Source: Lentinula raphanica (Eukaryota; Basidiomycota; Agaricomycetes; Agaricales; Omphalotaceae). From it: a DNA stretch of 64,000 nt. A program made the translations under genes and the position numbers. Positions 44,925 to 56,756 of the stretch are shown here, piece after piece (the stretch's first letter is position 1; the number at the start of each line of letters is the position of its first letter). A model generated the notes under the pieces. The model was not told the origin of the DNA. It made no database searches and saw nothing but the letters and a program-made list of their open reading frames with translations. The DNA lies in contig JANVFP010000001.1 in assembly GCA_027919835.1 (NCBI GenBank), positions 682,001-746,000 of the forward strand. The letters run 5' to 3'.

Positions 44925-47917
44925 TCAACGCGGGACATGAGCGTGAGGCTTGATAGTGCTGCTCCTACTAGGCGCAGTCGACGCCGGTGTGACCAGCAAC
45001 TCAGGATTATCGAAGCTCCCAATTTCGGGTTCTTCACGATGAGTGTCCAAGAACGACGAAGGCAGCTTCACTGGTGCCGAATGCGGGCTACGATGCATAG
45101 GAGGAGGAGGAGCCTGGGTTGGAGATTGGGTCTGGTAGAAAGACAGGCCCTGCTGTAGACTCTCGAGTTGTTTGACCACTTCCGAGAAGGAGGGACGTTC
45201 TTTAAGTTCATCGTCCCAGCACCGGTCGAGGACATCGCGTATGCCCAGACGGTCAACGACTTTGGAAGGATATGGTGGACGAGCGTTTTCGTCTACGATT
45301 AGAAGGAGATTGTAAGTCAAGCTCGGTTCGAGTAAAAGTCGGGGACTTACTCAAAACACGATGTTTCACGACATCATCTGCCACCATAGGCCAAGGGAGA
45401 CTACCCATCGTGACAATCTCAACACAGGTTATCGCAAACGCATAAACATCGTTCTCCTTCGAGATGAGCGAGCGCCCAGCCATTAGTTCCGGGGATTGCC
45501 AGCGCAGTCCGTCTACATCGTTCATGAATATTCCTCTCTGAAGACAGAAGTAAACAGAAAGACATACGGGCGTGCTTGTCGTTCTTATATGAGATATCCG
45601 ACTCGTGCTTGCTATGGCCGAAATCAGTAAGAACACATCGAAGGTTGTTGTCCAGAAGGACATTGGCACCCTGTAACAAAAGTGGCGTGAGCCACCGAAA
45701 ATCAACGGACACATAACCCAAAACATACCTTCAGATCTCCATGAACAATCTCCATAGAATGTATATACTCCATAGCAGCTGCGATCTCTACCATGAAGCC
45801 TAACAAATCCGGGACTGAGCTGTCCCCATACACCTCCGACACCATCGATATGCCCATATTCATACCTCCGTCCCATTCCAGCCTCTTCAAGTATTCCGGC
45901 AACGATCCATTCCTCATGTAGGGGCTAACGAAAAACCAAGGCGTGTTTTCGTCGGACTCGGGGTTGCTCGCGCCGTACAGTCGTAGGATGTTGGGATGGT
46001 TGAGAGTTTTCCATATGTTGATCTCAGAGAGGAATGTATCCCGAAGCGTGGTCGGTTCGAGGACCTTTATGGCTATAGTGCGGTGCCTCCAGGTTCCTTT
46101 GTATACATTAGAAAAGAACCCTCGGCCGATTCTTTCCTGGAACGTCACGTCTGACCTGTGTCGAAAAAACATACTCATCGGTAACGGAAAAACGGAAGGA
46201 AACCAAAACACAACCACACGTACTTGCCAATAGTCCAACTCGGCAGATCTGTATCCGTTCGTTGCACCAATCTCGCGATATCCGATTCAATATGCTCCCC
46301 ATCCAGAACACTCCCTTGTCTTTCATCCAACGGCCAAGTAAACGCCCTCGTATGTGGCAGCTTCAAATTCGTATTATGCATAGCCGAGCCTGGGGTCGGC
46401 TTCCAATGCGGGCCCCTCCCTTCTAGAACGCCCAATAACGTCCGAATGGCTTTCGGCATGTCGTTCCCTGCGACTTGGAGCACCTTTTGCATCTCCTTGT
46501 CGCTTTTCGCGTCCAGTGCAGAAGTGAGGAGGGTGCGAAGGTCTCTCATGTCTGCCGCCTTGTCTAGTTCGTTTTGGTGTATCTGAAGCTCACGAAGGCG
46601 TGTGCGGATACGCTCGGCGTCAGCGATGGCGAGGTCGTCTGCGGTAGGCGGGGAAGAGGCGAATTTCGGGAGGCGGCTGAATACAGGATCGTCAAAGTCG
46701 ACAGGGTCTAGTTCGCTACCATGTGCCGTGTCTGACTCTTGAGAACCCGACCAGAGAAGGGCTGGTGCTGCTTCGAAAGACTGGCCTGACGTAGTCGAAA
46801 CATTGTTCAATACCCGGTTGAGGATCGAGAGCTACGTAGACGCATCAATTATGAATGTCATGAAAACTCATGATAAACATGAACTGACACTGAAGAGAGT
46901 TAGAGTGTCGTGTAGTACTTCATGGCATCTTTCAATGTCTGCCTGTATCTCGTCCCGGTCAAGCCAACGTTTCCAGAAAGGCTGATCTTTGAGTTCCACC
47001 ATGAGATCGAGGATCATCTTGAATGAACTGTGACCAGGAATTATGCAGGTGGACTACGGAAACGATGTTTCTTTACACACCTTTCAAGTTTCTTCAGAGG
47101 TTTGGCCAGCTGGGCGGTGACTCTGTCTCCCATCTCGTGGACTTCTTCCTCGATCGCGAGTAGAATGTCTGCGCAACGACCAGCTAGACGTAGACAGGCT
47201 AGACGATTGGACTAGATATTTCACCGTGAGAGCATGAGTCGAAGAAGCATATCAAGCAGTAGGATATGACACGTACCCCAACTTCATCTAATGCCTCCCA
47301 AATACTCGAGAGTAACCTGGCAGCGGTCGCAAGACCAGGCACGGGAATAAGCTCCCCAGTGTCTGCAACGATCTCTATACCAGTACGAGCAACATCTTTG
47401 ACTGCTTTGATAGCATAGTCTACACGCTATAAGTCGGTTAGAGGCAGAACGTCACATATAGGAAGGTACAGCTTACAGTCTTTGTCCTCAAATACGCATC
47501 AGTTTGCTCCTTCGGAACAGGCGGATGTTTCTTCGACGGAGTAGTTTTCCACAACCTGGGACTGAAGAATTTACGCCAAGAGCCGTTCGTATCCACCGAT
47601 CCTTGAGAACCGACGCTAGTTTCTCGTGAAGAAGGACTGGGAGGTGATTTGTGAAACGACGCGTGCAGACTACGGCCTCGACCACGCGTAATGCTGCCAG
47701 CGGAACCTAATCGATCGGCGTTCAAACTATGAGTGGAGAAAGACAAGCTCGAGGCAAGACTGTGGTATACAGTAGGAGGCGTGAGCGAATCCTTGAACGG
47801 AAGGGCGGGATCAGAGTCGGTGTGTCTGTGGTGAAAAGAAGATGGTTCTATGGGAGAACATGGTTCTGATGTGGTATATCTTGCAGCCTTTGTGCTGATA
47901 CTAGGTGGACTAGACAT
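44925..47917 (-). CDS. protein kinase with MLKL-like N-terminal bundle
   Basis: Nine exons (47477-47917, 47277-47426, 47081-47211, 46889-47027, 46224-46831, 45729-46155, 45568-45670, 45351-45533, 44925-45292) give 849 residues. Residues ~1-145 are Ser/Pro-rich. Residues ~147-300 are helical: GELIPVPGLATAARLLSSIW, RLAGRCADILLAIEEEV, VTAQLAKPLKKLE, ADIERCHEVLHDTLTLF; the PVPGL and IxRCHxxL patterns match the MLKL_NTD-like adaptor bundle common in agaricomycetes. The kinase (~490-770) has IGRGFFSNVYKGTW, AIKVLEP, EIVHGDLKGANVLL, LTDFGHSK, WQSPELMAG and NDVYAFAITCVEI. Lys, HxD-like HGD and DFG are all present, so an active TKL-type kinase is expected. The tail is Pro/Ser-rich. A signalling or cell-death role is inference by analogy. 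Confidence 0.88.
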
Positions 47918-48701
47918 CGTAGCTGATATGATATCTATGTGAATGTTGAGAATAAAACGGTGAGAAAGGAAGAGGGAATTGCTGGTTGCTACGCACAGTT
48001 GACCTCTTATAGCATATTCTTCCCTGCAAGCGCCAAATCTACCTTGTACTTCGCTGTACGCCACCTGTAGAGAGTGAAACAATGACTACCTGGAACAGCA
48101 GATCCGAGGAGTGTATGGCAAGAGCTTAGACGTTAGAGCACCATACAACTCGTAAGGGGAAGGTTTGAGCAAAAGATTGGTGAGAAACCGGCATCAATGA
48201 TCAGTGAATGAAGCAAAGTTGACAATTCAATTGCATTGATTGTTTTTTTCACACGTTGAACAGTCTCTGGCCCTCTGCATACTGTGCACAGAAATATCCA
48301 CAACTAAGCTGTGTCCTCCAAAACAGCTGCTTTTGGATGATTAATTGCAACTCGGAACCGGATTGACATGGAGGGAGTATGAGGAGGAGTCACCAGAAAT
48401 GGTGTTGAGTAACAGGTAGAGTAGAGCCCTCCGGGCCAACGGTAGCTTCAGCCTAATTCCGGCGTTCAAACAACGGTGGACCCGCTCACCACGTCTCAGC
48501 AGATTGGCTGGTTCAGATATAAGGATCAAACCCCTTTGTAAGACTTAAGCTTAAGTGTTTTGGTAGTACAATAGTACCTCCGGAGCCGTTAATAAGATCG
48601 AAATTCGTGCACTGCACTCTATACAAACTGCCCAAACTCATTCAGATACAGCTACACAGCCAGGTTCCTCTAAATCAATTCACGGACCACAGTCGCCTTA
48701 T
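47918..48701. other. spacer
   Basis: Upstream region of the kinase gene and 3' flank of the monooxygenase. No domain in any ORF. Confidence 0.4.
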
Positions 48702-50688
48702 TCAGATCCTGCAAAACACGCTACTGACCTCAGCAGGCTCACCTAACAACTTCTCAGCTCGCTCCAGATTTTCTCCTATAGTACCCGCCTCACGCACAGG
48801 CCAGCTCCAATATTTCTCCGTCCCTCTGCGAAAGACCGCGAGCTGTTCCTCAGTCACTTCATCCACCAACTTGGACTTTGTACACTGTTCAACCTCAACC
48901 TGAACATCAGGTGAGTCAAATTCATAGTACTCCCCCATCTCTCGAGCCCAGCGCATGATTTCGTTACCGTACGGTTGACGAAGGGAGTTGTAGACATCCA
49001 GTACACGTTTGACATCCTTGGGTGTAGTAAGCCGTGCTTTTGAGATCAATGAACCGAGGATGTATGCATCCTATATAGCAAAGAAGGTTATTAGCATCCA
49101 GTAAAGCATGTAGTAAGTATGAATCATTGGGTGAACAAAGAGTCGAAGGTTGACTCAAGCTGAATCAAACATACCTCAATCGCTGTACAAGCTCCAGCTC
49201 CAAGATGTGGTGACATTGAATGAGCAGCGTCACCGAGCAATGCAATACGTGGAGTCACGTATGTTTTCAGAGGTTGAAGATCGAATATAGGCCATATCGT
49301 GGCATTCTCTAGCATCTATAATAAGATATGACTCAATAGAAGCACAGATCTTTTTGCAATCCAAAGAACAAATAGGACGCACCTTGAGCACATCAACAAC
49401 CTCGTCTTCCCAACCTGGATACATACCCACCACAGCCTCAGTCGGAACACGATTGTTCTGTGGGGACGAAGATCCTGCCGTTTCCAGAATGACTGGAGAT
49501 CCGCTTTGTGAGTCAGCGAAAAAGGCCACAATGTTCACGATTTGCCCCTTGTTGATTGGATACATGACCACATGCTGAACGAGCCTCGTACATCAGCTCC
49601 GAAAATAAAAGGCAGTATCGGGGTTTACTAACCTTGGATTTACCGCAATACTAGGAAGAACGCAGGTAAGCATCAGGGCATCGAATGAACCGCAAGAAGA
49701 AAAAATACACACAATCGTAGACGTCCGGAGTACTCTGTGGTTAGGATGAAGAGCAGCGAGCTTCTCCCTAGGTACCAGCCCTCGAAAAGCACTTTGGCCT
49801 GTAAACAAAATATCATTCCTCTTCCCAACTACACACTGCCCATCCTCTCCAAGTCTTTCCACACCATCACCCTCAGTATAAACCTTCTCCTCGGGTAGCA
49901 CACCCAAACCCGACTCCCGCGCAATAACCGCCTGACGCACAACAGACTTGAGTCCATCCGCGCCAATGACAAGGTCGTACTTGTCACGGACGACACCGTT
50001 TCGAAATCGCAGTTCAACTCCGGATCCTCGAGTATCTTCGTATTCATGACACGAAACGAGACGGTGGCCGAAGTGGACTTGACAGCGGGGAGGCAGGTGC
50101 TCGAGAAGGAGGTCGAGGAGTTGTTGGCGGTGGAGGTTTGTTGGAGTTGCGTCTGATGTGGGATCAATCGGTGAGCTCATTGGACATCGGACGTACTGGC
50201 TCTGATAGTACTCACTTTCATAGTACAGCTCATGAACCTTCTTCCCTTTCTGAGCATCAGAAAGTCGGAACTCCCATGCTGGGAAACCTATAACGCACCG
50301 CCGTGAGTGAGATCAACCTCAATGTATATGCAGTTCACTAGTAAAAAAGCTCAATCACCTTCCTCAACCGAATCCAACCTCTTCATCTTCTCCAACATCT
50401 CCTTATTCAACCCCAGCGCCTCGAAGACCGCCCATGTCCGTGGCCAAGTGACTATTCCCGCTCCGATGGCGGTGAACTTGGCTGCGGCTTCGAACAAGTC
50501 GATCTCGATATCGGTGCAGTCTCTCAACGTCGCAGCGCATGTCAGACCGCCGATGCCTCCGCCACTACAAGGTAACACAGGTATGAAGAAAGGTGAAGAT
50601 TAGCCTGTCTGGCATAGAGCGTGGATGGTTCAATAAGATAGACTTACACAATAGCGATTCGAAGTCTTCTTCCGGGTAATAACTGCAT
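48702..50688 (-). CDS. FAD-dependent monooxygenase, salicylate hydroxylase-like
   Basis: Eight exons (50648-50688, 50359-50564, 50216-50287, 49713-50152, 49633-49650, 49383-49574, 49175-49315, 48702-49070) give 492 residues. LRIAIVGGGIGGLTCAATL is the FAD-binding GxGxxG, split by the first intron. LHRQQLLDLLLEHLP and DLVIGADGLKSVVRQAV (the GD/ADG motif) follow. YCGKSKHVVMYPINKGQ has its first six codons in an 18-bp micro-exon. RIALLGDAAHSMSPHLGAG is the second flavin motif (GDAAH-P-G). Members hydroxylate aromatic rings (salicylate, 6-hydroxynicotinate and others) with NAD(P)H and O2; the substrate cannot be told. The gene looks intact and cytosolic. Confidence 0.93.
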
Positions 50689-51342
50689 GAGTTGAACTAA
50701 ATCCTGAAAACCAAGAGAATGTTTCAAAAAGTGATTCGCTTGACTGACTGACTGTTTCGTTCCCAAAAATCCGTCCCTCTTTATAGCAGAATTTCATGGG
50801 TACGTACTTTTTTTCTCTTAGAAGTGTTGTCTCGTACAACTTCCGGCAAGGAGCCGCGCTTCGTAATCGTTCAGGAATCAGATCGCCAAAATTTCCCTAT
50901 CGACGCAAAGAGTTACCCAAGGATGATTCAGGAAACATTGAATCGGGACCCAAACCTTCAAGTTAACGTCGATGTCAAGCCTGGATTGCACAATCCTTGG
51001 ACAAGCTTGGACAAGGGCTTACATTCATTCAGTCCGTTTAATTGATAACGGCTCCTCCCCTCCCCGAGTCTTCAAGCTTCGGTTGCAGTGTGCACCGTAG
51101 TTCGAGAGGAGACTCACATAATTTCCTGGATCAGTATTAATCAGTACTAATGCTTCAGATTAGGAAAAGATCTGAAGCTTGAATGAAAACCCCCTCCGAA
51201 TAGAAAGGCCCCAACCATCTTGAACAGAAACTGTTGTAAGGGCTCAAGGCTTCGAGCTCCACCAGGCTCCATACCGCGATCCTGCGATCCTGCGGCGAGA
51301 CTTCGGATTTAACATTTGTCATTCGAGGACAAAAAGCGCATC
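50689..51342. other. spacer
   Basis: Upstream region of the monooxygenase. No recognised gene. Confidence 0.4.
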
Positions 51343-51915
51343 TCATCCTGATTCCTTGGACCCTTCGACGCTATTGCATTCCAGATTCCAGAGAAGAGAA
51401 TGGCCTTGTGTAGTATCGTTACCCGCGGCCGCGTCGAAGCCGTGTACGACTCCAAAGCAGAACGATTTGGGATTCGGGAGAAGGATGTCTGGACGCCTGG
51501 ACGCAGGACACCAGTCAAAGCTGGCATATGAACAGCGGGCGCAGTCGTCCAATGTCTGTGGACAAGCAGAAGAAAGGGTGAGTTGTCCATACGATTTCCT
51601 GTAGTAGAAAAAAGAGAGACTAACTAACCGTCCTACCGTTTCCTCGATCGTTTGCTGAAAATTTGGTGTGATGATATCGGATAAGGTGGCTGAAAATCCT
51701 AAGAATGTCAATGTCAACAGAACGAGGAGAATAGAGGAGAATCGCGAATCATTAGAACCGACGAGGGAGCGCTGGTTGATACCACCGGATACATTAGCAC
51801 TGGAGCATTGAAGCCTGACAGTAGACAGCTCTCTACTAGTAGTAGTGTCGACTAACCGGTTCAGACAACGAAGCAAAAAAACCCTTTGATAGGAAAGATG
51901 TCGATAAGGCATCAT
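51343..51915 (-). CDS. possible single-pass membrane protein, unrecognised
   Basis: A continuous minus-strand frame starting at MMPYRHLSYQRVFLLRCLNR (about 51915), or earlier at 52008, runs to a stop at 51343. It has a single hydrophobic helix (SSILLVLLTLTFLGFSATLS) followed by a cysteine-containing region (CPQTLDDCARCSYASFDWCP). No family is recognised and no splice support exists. It lies just downstream of the glycosyltransferase on the same strand. It could be genuine or a long chance ORF. Confidence 0.3.
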   Translation of the reverse strand: MMPYRHLSYQRVFLLRCLNRLVDTTTSRELSTVRLQCSSANVSGGINQRSLVGSNDSRFSSILLVLLTLTFLGFSATLSDIITPNFQQTIEETVGRLVSLSFFYYRKSYGQLTLSSACPQTLDDCARCSYASFDWCPASRRPDILLPNPKSFCFGVVHGFDAAAGNDTTQGHSLLWNLECNSVEGSKESG

Positions 51916-52017
51916 TGACAGGTTTTCCGAAGAGCAAGCAAGCACGACCGACGCATACTCCCGAGTCCCAAACGCTGTGTCAACTAAACCCCAGCACGCA
52001 CATTGCACTACACCTTA

Positions 52018-53252
52018 TCAAACCTCATCCCCACTCTGCGTTGTCCCTAGAACCCCTTCATGTAACTGTTCCTTCCAGATCGAACCTCCAAAAACCGTGA
52101 TATCCGTCTTCGTAATCTTCCTCTGTATCACCAAAGGTGGCACTGTCGTGAAACTCTTGAGGCGTTTCTCCAAGATAAGCCAAGCGAACGCGAGGTCAAC
52201 GGAGCGTCCGTATGCGAAGGGTTCGTGCCGGAGGTATTTGAGAACGCGGACAGCGCCGGCTGGTGAGAGGGCGTAGGCGTGGAGACAACGGGGTTGGAAG
52301 GAAGGGTGGAGTTTGTTCTTTCTAGGAATGAGATAGGGATTTTCGACGGGTGGGTGGTTTGCTTCGTTGGACCAGCAGAAACCTACTCGAGTGATCGTGA
52401 GCTATAAGTTAGATTGGAAAGCAGATAGATCAAAACGAACTTGCCTAGGAAAAGCACATCCCAGTCATAAGGAAGCATCGGGGTCAACGCACCCAACCTC
52501 TCCTTTATATCCACCTCCATATCCACATCATCTTCCAGAATCAACGCGATATGTTCCTGCGTCTTTCCTTCCTCCCTAGTAAGATCAACACCCGCACGAG
52601 CATTATCGTCCACGACACGTCTTATAGCAGTAAGATGTGAATGAAAGGTCGCAACCCGTTGCGGCGTAAGGTATCGCCACTGCGGTAACTCGTCGGAGAA
52701 TTTGGTGAGCCGGAAGTTTTCCTCGGCGCAGACTAGCGATGTGTTCGGGAGAGAGACGGCTGGGGTGGGTTGAGAAGGCCAGAGCTCAGCGCCAGCGAGA
52801 GCTAATGAGTTTGAGTTGGATTCGGTGGAAGAAGGAGAAGAGTCTATATCCGCAGGCCAGGCGAATGGTAAATTAACGACGCTATGGAATGTATGATCCT
52901 CTTCTATGCGCTGAGCTTGAACATGATGAAGCAAGTGTGGTATGAGAGATGTGTTGTAGTATGTCGCATCGTGATACACCCAATTAGATATCCTCAGCCC
53001 GTCCATGAGGCGGTCGATGTCCTTTCTTCGGTCTGTGCGATGTGGAAGAGAGATGACATAGGATTTGGAGAAGAAATCGAGATCTAGTGGACGATTTGAT
53101 GGTGCTGGCGGTGGCGTATAGAATGTGGAGAAAGAGTAGAGATTATTAGAGAGATTAGAGAAATGTTCTGGGGTTGTGTAGACATAAATAGTGAATGTGG
53201 TCAGAACAAGGACAGACGTGAGCGCCAAAAGGCGGCGAAAGGAAGCTGTCAT
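52018..53252 (-). CDS. glycosyltransferase family 25-like protein
   Basis: Exons 52445-53252 and 52018-52382 give 390 residues. The intron starts with GC (GCAAGT...TAG); without its removal the frame ends at a stop, so the GC-AG splice is required. LLALTSVLVLTTFTIYVYTT near the N-terminus is a signal anchor, giving a type II Golgi/ER topology. DFFSKSYVISLPHRTDRRKD, HLTAIRRVVDDNARAG and ALILEDDVDMEVDI, with the EDDVD metal/nucleotide motif, are the GT25 pattern (LPS and procollagen galactosyltransferase relatives). Exon 2 continues CLHAYALSPAGAVRVLKYL and VDLAFAWLILEKRLKSF. Donor and acceptor sugars are unknown. Confidence 0.85.
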
Positions 53253-54534
53253 TGGAAAGCGAGTGACAGTGGCAGATCAAAAAACTTTATAAAGTGATTA
53301 TGTGCCTGAAATGGTAATCGCTCGCGGCCGCAAAACTTTCAACTCAACGGCGACGGAGACAAATCCCCATCTCTCAAGCCTCCCATATGAAGTAAGTTTT
53401 CGGACAGTATTCGACTTGGACCAGCTTTCCGGACTTACAGGCGTGACTCCGACTTGAAAAGTGAGTTGTACATCGTACTTTGACTCGTCTATGCACTTCG
53501 ACTCTCGACTCGGGCTTTTCGGAGCGAGCGCTATCTGTAACTGATCACTTCCTTTGATAGAATCAGAGAACAGCACGTTAGACTACGACTCATTTGTACT
53601 GGCTTCGAGTGAGGCCTGGGACTTGCGTTGAAAATTTTCGATATCGACTCATGTCCCGCGGAGATACAGCCATGCTGAATCGATGTAGAGTCATCCTGAT
53701 TCGATGTAGAGTCATCCTGAATCGATGTAGACTTATCCTGAATTGATATAGACTCAAAGTTGATAGGTATGGACTTGCCTCATGTTGAGTTCGGTCAATC
53801 CCAGTGCAGGAACGTTATTGAATTCATAGACAACAAGTATGTATGTATCGACTTCGCGGCGTTCCGGAGCATGGAGCGCTTGTCTGAAATGATGGATTGC
53901 TCGTTCATCGCGATTCAGTTTTTTTTCAATGACCCGGACTTTCGGAAGCAGATCGTATGCATAAGAATGGAGACTTATCATTCATGGTCCGTGGCTCGCA
54001 AAAACCCGAAGAAAAGAAGCAAGTTATTGAATGATTTTCAGTGAGTACATAGGTACAGTTACTAAGCAGCTCACGATACGACCTACATAAGCAGATTTTG
54101 ATATAATGTAGCTAAGCGTTTTTCGATTCGAAAAGGAGCCTCATGGCAAATCTCCTGTCGTGTTCAATACTCGACCGAAGGGTTTGCAACGATTAAAATA
54201 GAGTGATATGAATGTGCGCACCAGCAGGATGCCCCCCCCCTTCTTCTTTTTTTTTTTCTCGCACTGCCTCGATCTTGAAAAAACTCGTCCTGCGTGGGTT
54301 CGTCCTGGCGGTTTCGTGAATCAGACGGTCATGGAGAATATACGGGATACTTATCTGATGGGTTACGCTATGCCGCGCGTTATTCGTATCCTGATATGTG
54401 GCGTGCTTTGTTCGTACTCAAAATTTGACAAAAACTACAACTAATTCAATGATATATTGGTAGAAATTACTACCCATCCCACTGTGATCAATGAGAATCA
54501 GCATTCAGTTCAAGAAAGAAGGAGAAAACCCACC
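53253..54534. other. spacer with short tandem repeat
   Basis: No gene recognised. A 21-bp tandem array lies at 53671-53754 and a short C-run followed by a T-run at about 54231-54260. Confidence 0.4.
53671..53754. repeat. 21-bp tandem repeat, four copies
   Basis: Four adjacent units start at 53671, 53692, 53713 and 53734; the third begins CATCCTGAATCGATGTAGAC. Copies differ at a few positions. Minisatellite in spacer; no coding meaning seen. Confidence 0.85.
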
Positions 54535-55031
54535 TCACGCATTTGCAGCAATCGCAAGCAACGGACTAACGACAGATCTCCATACGTTCGCCTGATTACC
54601 GTTGAAGAGGAAGATTTCGCGGTGCGTTTTTCCGCCTGGACGAAAACGTCGGCGAGCTGAGCGTGAACAAAGGGAAAACGTACAGGTGGGGCAGTGGATA
54701 TACGGGCGATCGAAGCATGCGAGTTCCAATAGAAGGTGCGCAAGTGCCTCTGAGGGAACGATGAGTGGTTTCTGACATCGATAACGAAGGACGTACCAGC
54801 TCTGCGCCTTCGCCTGACCGCGATAGGCTTCTTCCACTCTCGATTGAGGCATGGACACTGCCTATCCCACTCAGCTCTTCGTCGAGCAAAGTTCTTCGTC
54901 ATCCCAACCTTGTATCGGGTGCCGTTGTCAACGAAGACATAGAGGAAGCCCGGACCATCCGCGGGTGAAGTCGATCGTGCTCTTCTGGACGCGTACATAG
55001 CGCGCAATACGGGGCGGGGTCGCTTGGTCAT
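54535..55031 (-). CDS. T5orf172 (GIY-YIG-like) domain protein, Mug113-like
   Basis: Three exons (54797-55031, 54684-54749, 54535-54635) give 133 residues. After a basic N-terminus, GPGFLYVFVDNGTRYKVGMT and KNFARRRAEWDRQCPC are the T5orf172 core. It continues WKKPIAV, RAEALAHLLLELACFDRPYI and HCPTCGKTHREIFLF, and ends VWRSVVSPLLAIAANA. T5orf172/DUF1766 is a GIY-YIG-related fold found in phage proteins and in fungal Mug113 (meiotically up-regulated in fission yeast). Nuclease activity has not been proven for fungal forms. The family is expanded in agaricomycetes. Both introns carry GTACGT donors, and both are required for the reading. Confidence 0.88.
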
Positions 55032-56199
55032 TACTGAGAGTGTCTGGGAGCTGAGAGCGTGTGTAGGGAGCGTTGATGATGGTGTCTGGGGAAGTGGCAG
55101 TTGTAGAGCACGAGAAGGTCTTGGTTATAAGCGTGAAGGAAGGCTGAGCGTGGAGAAAGGCTGAAAAGAGTAAGATGACTTGTTTCTGTCGATGGGATCT
55201 GATATCAGGTAATCATTTGTCGTTGCTTACAGTCTTCAATACTGGCGTCGGTGGAGGCCCACCCACTGATCATCAACTTTGTCGTTGCCGTCGTGCATCA
55301 CTACTTCACCACCACCCCCCGCCGTCAGAAGGTCCTGACATTGCCGTATTCGGATATTCAGTGGGATTCCATTCAACGTTACCGACATTGTACTTAACCG
55401 GAGCTCGTTAGAACACGATTTCTGCGGCTGCAGTTTCACTGGGCCGTTGCGCCGTATCGAATTCGCAAACATGAATCGATCTGTCTGCGCCCTCCTCCCC
55501 ACACCTCGTTCTGGACCACAGCCGCCGCCGCCGCCGTAAGGACCTGGGAGTACAGAGTGGGTCAGATGGGCTTCGAAGAAGGAGCAAGGTCCAAGCTCAC
55601 TACGTCCACCACCACGTCAATGGCCAACTCCTTCTGCTTTCGTCTTGCAAGCTCTTCTATGTAGTTGATATCATCCTCTGACTGACACTCGGTGATCCCA
55701 ACCAACCTCAGATCGTATTTGGGGTATATAGCGGTCACCGGCGCGTTTGCCCAAGTATTGGTGAGAAGAGTTCGCGATTTTGCACTGTGTCTTGTAACGC
55801 TCAACTGGTCCCGTGCTCCAGCTAAGGTCCGTGAAGGATATCGTCAACGTTGTCTGGATTGTTGAAACTTTCGAGTAACGGCATTGCGCATCTCCGTGCG
55901 GAGTGTACTCGAGCCCCAGTCAAAATTGTGGAGGGGAATCCGAAATTGGGATGATGTAGAGGCTGTACGAAAGGTGTAAGGTAGAGTCAGAACAACCTGC
56001 TCAACAACAACTGCAAGGCTCTCGAGCCTACGAACCACATCTGCGACAATTTCCGGTAAACTCTGTGCTTCGATCGTTACTTCGATCGACCATCATTCCC
56101 TTGGCACGAGACTCATTACTCCAATTGAACTATTTCTGATATTTCCCTCATGCAACAATTCTTGAGCTTCGTCACCCCGAATGCCCACCGTTCCCAAAC
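55032..56199. other. stretch with possible unassigned exons
   Basis: Minus-strand frames at 55562-55804 (AIYPKYDLRLVGITECQSED, YIEELARRKQKELAIDVVV) and 55844-56038 look coding-like but could not be joined or assigned. No firm gene. Confidence 0.3.
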
Positions 56200-56740
56200 A
56201 GTCGTGTTAGTATTGTTGTAGGAGGTACTCGACTCGATACGATACGAAAGGCGTCAGCGGATACAAGAAATCATATTGGACGTCACAACTTACTGGTTGG
56301 AAACAACATGTGTGATGGAATCAGATGAGATACGATGAAGGATGGCGAAGTGAAGACGGATTTGTTTGATCGAAGCTTCTTGTTGGTCAGCGGCACGTTG
56401 TAAAACATAGTCTAGAGGAGGGACCAAGTATCAAATAGAAAGAGGGTGATGATAATTCAAAAAACTCACTTCATCTTGATCCTTCATCCATCATCGAAAG
56501 AACAACTGCACCCTCGGGTCTTGGTGTGAGTATCTCATCGATCAATTGACGACCGGTCTCGGTATCAGCGAATGACAAAGCCTTTATAGACATGAGTGTG
56601 ATATGTTATCCAAAGGCTGATTGTAGAATCAAGCAGATGCAGGGAGGTAGATGTATCTTGCAGATTGTCTGTGAATGCTATATGAATCGGCATTGGAATC
56701 GCTATATTAGCATAATGCTCGAGTGAAAGAAGAAAGAAAG
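56200..56740 (-). pseudogene. decayed copy of the Pumilio 3' exons
   Basis: Read on the minus strand, 56470-56585 repeats the Pumilio exon at 57060-57175 (EILTPRPEGAVVLSMM is preserved in both). About 56290-56420 repeats the next exon (YVLQRAADQQEASIKQI against YVLQRAVVLAEADQREALIN), and about 56210-56230 echoes the last (EYLLQQY then stop). Frame breaks and lost sites show that it is not functional. It lies directly after the stop of the main Pumilio copy, so it arose by tandem duplication of the gene end. Confidence 0.75.
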
Positions 56741-56756
56741 ATGTAAGTTGATGAGA

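Noticed and set aside
52018..52445. Glycosyltransferase as truncated after exon 1
   Set aside because: A GC-AG intron restores a long in-frame C-terminus, so truncation is unnecessary.
53671..53754. Repeat array as a CRISPR
   Set aside because: Units are adjacent with no spacers, and the window is eukaryotic.
53760..54044. 95-codon plus-strand ORF after the minisatellite
   Set aside because: No family signature, and it begins at the edge of the repeat.
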